A stretch of DNA of 64,000 nucleotides, from positions 6,983,015 to 7,047,014 of the forward strand of contig NC_053146.1 in the NCBI RefSeq assembly GCF_016808335.1, read 5' to 3'. The notes under the pieces were generated by a model. It saw only the letters and a list, made by a program, of their open reading frames with translations. It did not search any database and had not been told where the DNA came from. The translations under genes and the position numbers were made by a program. Position 1 is the stretch's first letter; every line of letters begins with the position of its first letter. Of this stretch, positions 45,135 through 56,689 are shown one piece after another. The stretch is from Panicum virgatum. Taxonomy: Eukaryota; Streptophyta; Magnoliopsida; Poales; Poaceae.

Positions 45135-45576
45135 TGGCGCAAGGGAGGAGAGGTATTGGGGCGCTAGGGAGAGAGGACTGGGCACGGGGGCCGGCGGTGG
45201 CGGTGGCGGGAGATGGAGGGGATGGGGCGGCGCCGGGCGAGGGAGGGAGGGGGATGGGGGCGGCATCGGGAAGAGAGAGGTGGAGGGAGGAGAGTTAGGT
45301 GGACGCATAGGCGTTTTTATAGAAACTGGGTTTGCCGAGTGGTCAGATCTGGCACTCGGCGAACCACAACTTTGCTGAGTGCTAGATCTGGTGCACTCGG
45401 CAAACCTATTTTTTTAATAACATTTTTTTTCTTAATTTTTCCAATAACTTTTTTGAAAATCATTTGCCGAGTGTTTTGTTTGTGCCAAGTGTCTTTCTTC
45501 TTTTTGCCAAGTGTTTTATTTTTGGCACTCGACAAATTAGTTGTTTGTCGAGTGCTATTATTTTCCCGAGTGTTTT

Positions 45577-46999
45577 TGTAAGGAAAATGGCCCCATTAGG
45601 CCATTCTTTGTGATTTTGGTGATTGAGTAACAACGCAATCAATAGGACTAATGTGTTTGTCAAGTGAACAATAATAGATTCCAGAGATGAAGCAAAAAGG
45701 CCAAGCAAAGCAAAACACAAAGAAAGAACTAAAAAACACTGAATTGGACGAGTTCTGCAAGAATCAGTTGCACTGGTTGAACCGGTGAGCCAGCACCGGT
45801 CTATCCGGTGGGGTTCGGATGCACCTGTGCCATAGCACCGGACCAATATGCAGTGCTGGTGCCAACAATCAAGTGGCACTGGATGCACCGGTGGTGCCAA
45901 GATGATGCACCGGTGCAAGCACCATGTCATGCATAAGAGAGCATGTCAAGTGGCCTGGACGAAGTTCTTCAGCACCGTTTGAACCGGTGGTACACCGGAG
46001 GAAGCACCGGTGCAATTCCGAGACAGTTGCAAGGAAGAGAAGCTGCACCGGATGAACCGGTGACAAGGCACCGGTCTATCCGGTGACACCACGTCAGCTG
46101 TCAGAGACCCAACGGCTACCCCATGGCGCAGTGTGACGGGATGCACCGGTGCTATATCTTCGGATACAACGGTGCGTGCGCAGAAAGTTGGGTAACTGCT
46201 CTAAACGGCTAGTTCGACTTGGAGGCCTATATATATGCCATTTCCCGGCCATTTGAAATTTGCTGGAGTTCAAGAAAGTCACAAACACACCCAAGAACAT
46301 CTCCAAGCCATCCAAGAGCTTAGTGTTCATATTCTTAGCCCTTAGCACACTTTGAGAGTGTTGTGTAAAGGATTAGCTCTTAGTGAGTGAGATTGCAAGG
46401 CAAGAGCCTTTGTGCTGTGATTCTTGAGTGAATCAAAAGAAGATCTTGTTGCGCCGGCACCTTGGAGCTTTGAAGGCTCGCCGGCACGTCATCGACCCTC
46501 CAACTTGGTGTGGAGTGGCGACGACAACCTTGAGCGGGGGACGTGGAGACCCTCATCCTTTGTGGAGAAGCTCCTTAGTGGAACCCGAGGCCAAGGTGAT
46601 CATGATTGTGTTCACGGAAGAGACTTGATGGCCGAGTAGCAATACTCTTAGTGCTACAACAACATGGATGTAGGCGTGCCTTTGTGGCTAACCAAACCAC
46701 GGGATAAACACCCGCGTCAAAAGTTTGCTTTCTCCTATCCCTCTCTTTAAGCTTCCGCATTTCACACTAGCAATTTGTGTGCCTTTACTTTCATAGAATA
46801 GTTTCTTGATAGGAAAGGCTATAGGTTGCTAAACTCTTTTGGGATAGGGGTTTCACACTAAAACAACTATAGTTGCACATCTAGATAGCATGTTTTAGTT
46901 TAATATTGTGCAAATTAGTTGGAGCCATAGGTTAAGGTTTTAAGTTGCCTAATTCACCCCCTCCCCCTCTTAGGCTAGAGCTCGGTCCGATCGCTTTCA
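45577..46999 (+). repeat. 5' LTR of the gag-only element, with ACCGGT palindrome cluster
   Basis: It begins TGTAAGGAAAATGGCCCC and ends GATCGCTTTCA. Positions 45773-46165 contain more than a dozen CACCGGT/ACCGGTG palindromes or near-palindromes. This parallels the GGACNGTCC cluster of the intact Sirevirus, but with a different word. Confidence 0.88.
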
Positions 47000-47126
47000 A
47001 TTGGTATCAGAGCCGGGACTCACACCTCTCACAAAAGAAGTCAATTACATTGGCAATTTGTGTTTACCGGCTCACTTGATCGGTTAGGCTTCACCGCCTA
47101 GTGAGTTAGCTCTTTGGGAGAAGGGA

Positions 47127-48942
47127 ATGGATTCTCTAGGACCTCCTCCACGTTTCGATGGCACGGGCTTCCAACGTTGGAAGGTTTTAATGGAAGCCCA
47201 CCTCCAAGCAAAGGGCTTAAATGTTTGGAGGGTAACTAATAAAGGAATGAAGGGCAATAGTCAACAAGAAAAGCAATATGATGCTATAGCCAAATGCGCT
47301 ATTTTGAGCTCTCTTGATGACAATGTTTTTAACCGTGTGTTTGCTTATAAAAATGCTAAGGATTTATAGAAAACTATTAGTGAGAACCATAAAGACACAA
47401 AAGATGTTGCAAATGAAAAATATCATGTTCTCATTGATAAACTTAATAGCTTCAAGCAACTTGATCATGAAAATGCCGAAACTATGTACTCATGGTTGAA
47501 TATTTTTGTGATTGAGATTAATTCTTTAGATGTGAAGAAAATTAATGATTTGGAGCTCATTCGCAAGATCCTTCATTCACTACGAAGGCCGGAGTATGAT
47601 TTGGTGATCACAATTCTTTATGAGAAAGAAATCAACACATTGACACCAAATCAAGTCCTCAACAAGGTGATCACCCATGAACTACGTCATGACATCAAGC
47701 CAAGAGTGTCACCTTCTTCACCAACACATAACGCACTTGCTTGCAAGCAAGTCAAGAAGTTGAAAAAGTTGGCCATCAAAGGTAGCTCAAGTGAAGAGGA
47801 AGAAGAGGAGGCATGCTCAAGCTCCTCAAGTGATGAAAAAGAGCCAATGGACCCTTACCTCTATATGCAAGTCAAGAAGATGAACAAATACTTGCAAGAA
47901 ATCAACTCAATGGGGTATATGGTCTTCCTCGAAGATGGGCCTCATCACCAACAAATGAAGGTTGAGAGGAGATTCAAGAAGAAGAAAGAAAAAAAGGAGA
48001 AAAATGCTCAACATGAATCATTTGCCATTTTTGGTGAATGGGTTAGTGGTGGTGAAGAATCAAGTGCAAGCTCAAGTGATGAATCAAGCAAAAAATTCAC
48101 CACCCGCACTAACATAGGATCATCATCCAACACTTTGCCTAATGGCCAAAGGTATGGATAGCGATGTAAGTGATGATGACTCCAATTCTCCTTCATATGA
48201 AGAACTTCTTGAACTTGTTCATGAGCACCAAAAAGTAATCAAGAAGCAAATAAATGAAATTGAAAATCTTAATGCTCTTAATGATTTTAATGCTATCTTT
48301 GCTCCAAATTATGAAAATTTATTATGCAAATTCAAATTGCTTAGCGAAGAGCATGAAGAGCTCAAGTTGAAAATTGAGATCATTAATGACACTAATAATG
48401 CTTCAACTTCTTGCTTTGATAAAGCTAACCCTTGCAATGAGAAATGCTTTGAGGATATTGTTGTAGAATCCTGTGATGATCTCATTGCCAAGGAGAATGA
48501 TGAGCTCAAGCAAGAAGTACAAAGGCTCATGAAGGACTTGGCTAGATTAAAAGGAAAGGGCATAGAGAGCAATGTCCAACCTTCTCAAGATAACCGTGAA
48601 GACATGGTGAAGAAGCTTGAGAAGGGGTCCACCGTGACTTACTCAAAGTGCCATAATAAAGGCCACAAGTCCAACAAGTGTTCTCAACCAAGGAAGAAGT
48701 TTTCGGATGAGAAAAACAAGAAGAAACTCACAATCAAGAGTTCTCTCATCTACACCAAGCCCAACAAGAGGAACAAGAGCAATAGCACCACCTACATGAT
48801 CAAGAAGAAAACCAATGGCAAGGTGGTTACTCACAAGGTTGGGAAGCAAGAAAGGAGTTGGAATCACTCCATTTGTGTGCCCAAGGATGTCATCACCAAT
48901 ATGAAGGGGCCTCAAATGGTGTGGGTTCCAAAGGAGACTTGA
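47127..48942 (+). pseudogene. gag: Sirevirus-like gag with a stop and a frameshift
   Basis: It begins with an ATG 127 bases after the primer binding site (MDSLGPPPRFDGTGFQRW). The copia Gag domain is interrupted by one in-frame UAG at 47367-47369; the same frame then runs to 48161, and the last part continues in another frame from about 48142 (containing MAKGMDSDVSDDD). The C-terminal part has heptad-like helices and a CxxC-type knuckle remnant (CHNKGHKSNKC, first Cys of each pair partly lost). Acidic-Ser and Lys-rich stretches match the layout of the intact Gag at 8086. Two disruptions make it non-functional as read, unless the UAG is read through. Confidence 0.87.
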
Positions 48943-48944
48943 AG

Positions 48945-50137
48945 CCCAAGAACGGCTTCGGGGGATTTGGAGGCTTGGCTAACTATAAGATGAAGGATTT
49001 AAGCTAAAGAAGCCAAGCTCACATCTTGGACATTTGTTGCCCAAGTCTCCCATAAGGTAATTGTAGCTAGATTTCAATTCAAGCATCATGTAGTTCCATT
49101 GCCTTTGCTAGGTTGTTTGCATTGCATCACCTAGTGTTATATATGGTGGGTTGCTTGTGTCATGACTCTAACCCATGAACAACCTACATGGTTTGATAAG
49201 TGTGTAGAAAACTACACAAGGTTACCCTTCATGGTACTTGGACATTATGAGGTATGTATTTTATTTGTGTACCATGAACACAAACTATAGGGTAAACTTC
49301 CCACTGTTGTCATAAACAATGTGCATATATTTAGTTGGTGATTCAAAGACTAAATACACACATTTAGGAGGAGTTCATCCTATGGTTTGTGATTTTGAGA
49401 CTAACATGTTTTCAAGCTTATTCTTTGTAGTCTCATATTGAGCCATGACCTATTGAACTAAACTTCCATATCTAAGTTCATAGATCATGTGCTCATGCAT
49501 GTGTTCACCTTGGTATACCAAGTGTTTTTTGACCTCAAAGACTTTCAATTGGTATTCAACTTCAATTGATATTATTTGACACAAGTCACATTCAAATTGG
49601 TACATGCAAGGCAACTACATTCCCCCGGAGGTATGCATGGTCTATAACCATTTCAATCGGTATTTTTGTCAATTTTTATTATTTTAGGGCTACCTCCGTG
49701 ATAGTTTCGTGATTTTGTGATCCACCTTAGTAATCACTCAATTGGTATCTTCATTGATATCATATAAATTGGATCATGATTCATGGAACTAACTCCCTAA
49801 GCTACTAACTTTTCCCTTTGAGCTATTTTGGTTTGCGAAGCCTTTTTAGGTGATTTGATTCCAAAGGGGGAGAAGTTTGGATCAAAGCAAGGTGAAAATG
49901 AGTATCTTTCAAAGGGAAAGCAACTTTGATTCAAACAAGGGAGAAAAGAAGAAGAAAATGGGGAGAAACAAAGGGGGTAATAGATTTAGGGGGAGGCCAA
50001 GTCATCATTGGTTGATGGTAAGCATCCAAGTAAGTGTAAGTGGTTTTCAATTATTTTCAATTGGTATTAATTTGTCAATTTTTGCAAATTTTATGCGCTT
50101 TGATTGTGTTGTCATCAATCACCAAAAAGGGGGAGAT
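48945..50137 (+). other. Non-coding interior of the gag-only element
   Basis: No protease, integrase, RT or RNase H motif can be found in any frame. The sequence contains repeated TCAATTGGTAT phrases (near 49545, 49661, 49738 and 50058) and GGGGGAG tracts, ending in the PPT. The lack of pol seems to be a feature of the element and not just decay, because the spacing and PPT are intact. Confidence 0.6.
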
Positions 50138-51563
50138 TGTAAGAAAAATAGCCCCATTAGACCATTGTTTGTGATTTTGGTGATTGAGTAACAACGCAAT
50201 CAATGGGACTAATGTATTTGTCAAGTGAACAATAATAGATTCCAGGGATGAAGCAAAAAGGCCAAGCAAAGCAAAACACGAAGAAAGAACTCAAAGAAAC
50301 GCTGAATTGGACGAGTTCTGCAAGAATCAGTTGCACCGGTTGAACCGGTGAGCCAGCACCGGTCTATCAGGTGGGGTTCGGATGTACCGGTGCCATAGCA
50401 CCGGAGCAATATACAGTGCTGGTGCCAACAATCAAGTGGCACCGGATGCACCGGTGGTCCAAGATGATGCACCGGTGCAAGCACCATGTCATGCATCAGA
50501 GAGCATGCCAAGTGGCCTGGACGAAGTTCTTCCGCACCGGTTGAACCGGTGGTACACCGGAAGAAGCACCGGTGCAATTCTGGGACAGTTGCAAGAAAGA
50601 GAAGCTGCACCGGATGAACTGGTGATAAGGCACCGGTCTATCCGGTGACACCACGTCAGCTGTCAGAGACCCAACGGCTACCCCACGACAGAGTGACCGG
50701 ATGCACCGGTGCTATACCTTCGGATACACCGGTGCGTGCGTAGAAAGTTGGGTAACGGCTCTAAACGGCTAGTTTGACTTGGAGACCTATATATATGCCA
50801 TCCCCCGGCCATTTGAAGTTTGCTGGAGTTCAAGGAAGTCACAAACACACCCAAGAACATCTTCAAGCCATCCTAGAGCTTAGTGTTCATATTCTTAGCC
50901 CTTAGCACACTTTGAGAGTATTGTGTAAAGGATTAGCTCTTAGTGAGTGAGATTGCAAGGCTTGAGCCTTTGTGCTGTGATTCTTGACTGAATCAAAAGA
51001 AGATCTTAGTGCGCCGGCACCTTGGAGCTTTGAAGACTCGCCGGCACGTCATCGACCCTCCGACTCGGTGTGGAGCGGCGACGACAACCTTGTGCGGGGG
51101 ATGTGGAGACCCCCATTCTTTGTGGAGAAGCTCCTTAGTGGAACCCGGGGCCAAGGTGACCGTGATTGTGTTCACGAAAGAGACTTGGTGGCCGAGTAGC
51201 AATACTCTTAGTGAGTACTACAACAACGTGGATGTAGGTGTGCCTTTGTGGCTAACCGAACCATGGGATAGACATCCGCGTCAAGAGTTTGCTTTCTCCT
51301 ATTCCTCTCTTTAAGCTTCCGCATTTCATACTAGCAATTTGTATGCCTTTACTTTCATAGAGTAGTTTCTTGATAGAAAAGGCTATAGGTTGCTAAACTC
51401 TTTTGAGATAGGGGTTTCACACTAAAACAACTATAGTTGCACATCTAGATAGCATATTTTAGTTTAATATTGTGCAAATTAGTTGGAGCCATATGTTAAA
51501 ATTTTAAGTTGCCTAATTCACCCCCTCCCCCTCTTAGGCTAGAGCGCGGTCCGATCGCTTTTA
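50138..51563 (+). repeat. 3' LTR of the gag-only element
   Basis: It is closely similar to 45577-46999 along its full length and has the ACCGGT cluster at 50330-50735. It ends GATCGCTTTTA where the 5' copy ends TTTCA, then the GTTTT target duplication follows. Confidence 0.88.
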
Positions 51564-51650
51564 GTTTTTCATGCAACACTCGGCAAAGAGCTTGTTTGCT
51601 GAGTGCCCAAAGAATAGCACTCGGCAAACAATAGGTTTTCGGTAGTGAGA

Positions 51651-52427
51651 GAGCAGTTGGTGGTTGAAGATATTTATTTTTGATGGGTGGTTCAAGATTG
51701 TTTACATCATCTCTTTCCGCACTGCTGGAATGCTTTTTTTATGGCGTCCGCAATGGTTAGCTATTTGACTAGCTAGATCTGATGTGGCAACAAAAAAGTA
51801 AGAGAGAGAGTAGTCACTAGTGACGAGCAAATAACTTATCTATTTCACATAGCCAAAAAACATGTGAGAGGAGCGTGTGGGTTCTATAGTATAAAATAAT
51901 TTTTTATTTTCTCTCTTACCTTCACATCAGCTAACCAAATAGTTAGTACGTACTAGTAGCTATTATCATTGTGGACGCCTGATGAATTTCCGAGTTCCGA
52001 CCTGGCTCTTACATGATGACTCGGTGATTTCTACACGTTTTTTTGGATAGAGGTAGCCGTTAGGTTAGGGCGGCAAGGAGCGCCAGGCTGAAACTTTAAT
52101 CGCTATAAATGCTCCTACAGATCCCTCTCTCCTTCCCGCAAGGCCGCAACCCTTTTTCACCGCCGCCAGGCAAGTCACCCACGGTATACCAGGCGGCGGC
52201 GGCGGCGCGCGCAGGCACACGGACACACGGTGAGCAAGCGAGCAATCCCCGTCGTCGTCGTCTCCGGCAGATACGCTATCTCCGATCCGCCGGCTGCCTC
52301 ACTCCATTTCAATCCTTCCTCTCCACTGCATTTCTTCGAGTTCGAGCCTTCGAGGGCTGGGCCGCTAATCCCCTGATCTGTCGCCTCTCCGGCCGGCCGG
52401 CTCCTTCCAATCAAACAGCGTGCGGAA
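51651..52427 (+). promoter_or_regulatory. F-box promoter/leader unit C, attached to coding sequence
   Basis: From 52020 on the region matches units A and B: CGGTGATTTCTAC, TTTTTTTGGATAGAGGTAGCC, TATAAATGCTCC (TATA at 52104-52110), CTCTCTCCTTCCCGC, GGCAAGTCACCCACGG, GAGCAAGCGAGCAATCCCC. Beyond CATTTCAATCCTTCCT the leader continues to the pseudogene start codon at 52428, unlike in A and B. 51651-52019 is less conserved, with no further feature seen. Confidence 0.75.
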
Positions 52428-53776
52428 ATGGACGAGGGCCGCCGGCTCCCCAGCGACCCGCTCGTGGAAATCGTCCCCGCCACCAGGAAGCCCCTCCGCG
52501 GCCTCTCCAGGTTCGCCGTCTCCACGGCCCGGCGCGAGATCCACGATTCCACGGCAACGCCCTCCACCGCACGGAGCTTCCCCCGACCCTACTGGGCTTC
52601 TTCTTCTGCGGCCGCGGCGACGACGTCGAGTATGCCGACGCCGGCAACTACGACGGGGAGGAGACCGAGGAGGACGAGGCGCTCCTGCCCTACCTCCTGC
52701 CCCAGAAGAAATACGGGTGCTTCGCCAAGCTGTCGTCGTCGAGCTCCGCCGCGCCCTTCGTCGACCTCGGCCCCTCCTCCTTCCTCACCAAGGCGCTGCC
52801 CGAGGTCGACCTCATCTACCTCCTCGACTCCTGCAACGGGCTCCTCCTCTTCGGGCACGTCGAGGACGCCCACAGCACGCTGGAGACCTGCTACATCGTC
52901 TGCAACCCGGCGACGGAGCAGTGGGTGGCCATCCCAGGCTGCGGTCGGATCGACCCGACCCGGCGCCGGAGCCCTTCCTGTATGCACACCCACCTGCTCT
53001 TCTTCCCGGCCGTCTCCTCCTACTTCCTACTTCCTCTGGGAGAATCCCGCGATGACGACGGCCCAGGCCTACTCATCGGAGACCAGGGCGTGGAGCAGCG
53101 AGGGAGCCTGGAGCCTGCAAGAGAGGCTAGGGCCCCTGGAACGATGGCGATTCAGCAGCACCCGTAACAGAGACCTCATCCCCGGCGAGTCCCTGGGCGC
53201 CAAGGTGAACGGCATGCTGTACCTGATCTCCGGGAGAGATCGGATCCTCCAGGTGGACGCGAAAGGGAAGACGCGGCGCATCATCTGGGCACCGGGGGAA
53301 CGGCATCAGCAGGGGGGCTACTTCACCAACAGCGTGCTCTTCGTTGGTCAGTCCCAAGGGCGCCTGTACTGCATCATCGAAGACGGCCACGACGACATGG
53401 CCCAACTCCCATTATTCGATGCTATGCAATTCTGGGACTTGAACTGTGGAGTGTCAGTCTGGGTTCTTCAGGACTCGGATGCGCAGGAGTGGGTGCTCAA
53501 GGGCAGGGTGAGCTACATGCAGCTGTTTGGGAAGATGACCAGCGATGGAAATGTTCAGTACCGTGTGGCCGGCTGGCCGCGATGCATCCGGATTGCAACC
53601 TGGTTTTCTTTGTCCAGCACCGGGACTGCAAGATGGTATCGTATGACATCGACTACCGTCAGGAAGTTCAGGCTCTCGACACCGACTTGCAGGATGACTG
53701 TCAGATTACTCCTTATGTTCCGTACCTGTCAGAGTTATTTCTCGGGGTCATTGGTGCTCACAAATTAGCACACTAG
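52428..53776 (+). pseudogene. F-box-associated-type pseudogene, paralogue of the gene at 61820
   Basis: The start (MDEGRRLPSDPLVEIV) keeps the first part of an F-box (LP-DPLVEI). Similarity to the intact paralogue then runs through all three frames: DSCNGLLLFGH, VCNPATEQWVA, YLISGRDRILQVDAKGKTRR, GVSVWVLQDSD, and the end YVPYLSELFLGVIGAHK. Two frameshifts look like short tandem duplications: about 8 bp near 52546-52553 (CCACGATT-CCACG) and 7 bp near 53026-53040 (TACTTCC repeated). The second restores the frame lost by the first, and a third shift lies near 53575. The protein is therefore broken although the promoter unit is well kept. It lies directly downstream of leader unit C. Confidence 0.86.
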
Positions 53777-53779
53777 AAG

Positions 53780-55700
<1,921 letters not shown>

Positions 55701-55710
55701 ACATCGTCAA

Positions 55711-56620
55711 CTATGATGTCGGAACTTCTGAAGATTGCTTTGCCTTATTCACATAATGATCCATTCCATGACAGCTTCTTCCTTCAGCATAGCGCCCTGC
55801 AGAAATTATGTAAAGTATATTTTTAAATCAAAGTACAACCAAAATGTGCAAAGATAAGGACAGATACTGAAACTCACCATCATATAGAGCATGCAAGTCA
55901 TCATAGTATGGATATGATTTATCTCGCCATCTCAAAAGGGCATCTTCACAAATCTTTTACAAGTCGGTACTCCTTTTTTAGATCTTGCTCCTTTTGTTTT
56001 ACTTGAGCAGTGGTGAATGATAAAAGAAAACTTTGAATTGAACTGAGCAACCATACTGGTCCAGGCTTCCTTACTCCATGCATTGTTGGTCCGAAATCTG
56101 GGTACATCATACTGTTTTAAGAGCCCAATAAGATAAAGCTTCATTTGGTGATTCCAGTTAGCTCGAGCAGCATTCTTTGTGGTGCCTAGCATATGGAGAA
56201 AGACGTATGCTGTAAACAAAATTGCAAAAAAGGGGAAACCACAATCTGCATGTGCTACGAACAAAAAAAATCACTAGGAGTATTAAACCATGCATTGGAT
56301 TACGAGACTAGCAAATCAAATCTTGGGGTAAAATAAAGAGACCACGATTCATCAAATCTTGGGGGGATAAAAAAACCATGATTCAAATCTAAGCTAGGAT
56401 TCAAGCTATGAAAGGGATTCCATTTGCAGATCGTAAGAAGGTCATTGGAGAAATTCTTTAAAAGGGAAATCTAGACTAGTCTGTCTTGAATAGATTACCT
56501 GTTCCTTTTGAGATCTCCTCGTCCCCTCCAAATTGAGGAACACCAGAATCTTGTGCTGATAATGGAGGAGGAGGAGGTGGGGGAGGAGAATGGGGGTGGA
56601 GCCATTTTCCTCCGACCTGC
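55711..56620 (-). pseudogene. Myb/SANT-like DNA-binding domain pseudogene (Harbinger-associated type)
   Basis: On the minus strand, a Pro-rich exon (about 56620-56500; PPPPPPPPLSAQDSG) ends GGAACAG|GTAATC and joins in phase to ATGCTAG|GCACC near 56195. The following exon reads ARANWNHQMKLYLIGLL, NNAWSKEAWTSMVAQFN and, after a frame change near 56020, VKQKEQDLKKEYRLVKDL, then after a second shift near 55940 CEDALLRWRDKSYPYYDDL. It ends GATG|GTGAG at 55878 and joins in phase to a last exon, 55711-55796, that closes with TAG. The order W-x(n)-W-x(n)-QVK-x-KE is that of the Myb/SANT-like domain shared by plant L10-interacting-type proteins and Harbinger MYB-like accessory proteins. Two frameshifts break the DNA-binding domain. 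Confidence 0.7.
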
Positions 56621-56689
56621 ACAAAAACTTGGTTATCGCGGACTCGTCATCTCTGGGGATTCGCGCCAATTTCTTCTAGGGCATATCCT

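Larger units (their letters stand above)
45577..51563 (+). mobile_element. Gag-only, Sirevirus-like non-autonomous copia element
   Basis: LTRs lie at 45577-46999 and 50138-51563; GTTTT is duplicated at 45572-45576 and 51564-51568. A primer binding site TTGGTATCAGAGCC follows the 5' LTR (47000) and a PPT AAAAAGGGGGAGA precedes the 3' LTR. The interior holds a gag-like gene (47127-48942) and then about 1.2 kb without pol motifs (48945-50137) but with further GGGGGAG tracts. The LTR start resembles the larger Sirevirus in layout (TTTTGGTGATTGAGTAACAACG against GGTAATTAATGACAACGG; each quoted in part). The LTRs differ by scattered substitutions, so it is older than the element at 6390. Confidence 0.88.
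44773..51647. mobile_element. CACTA element with AGA target duplication, split by a Sirevirus
   Basis: The ends are CACTACGGGATTCAGCTAG and the inverse of CACTACCGAAAACCTATTG; AGA is duplicated at 44770-44772 and 51648-51650. Subterminal regions carry many TTTGCCGAGTG/CACTCGGCAAA repeats (44860-45570 and 51574-51632), typical of grass CACTA (Caspar-like) elements. Without the 5987-bp insertion at 45577-51563 the original element was about 883 bp. A GC-rich interior (44985-45300) includes a GA-dinucleotide run at 45104-45132 and no recognisable gene. Confidence 0.87.
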
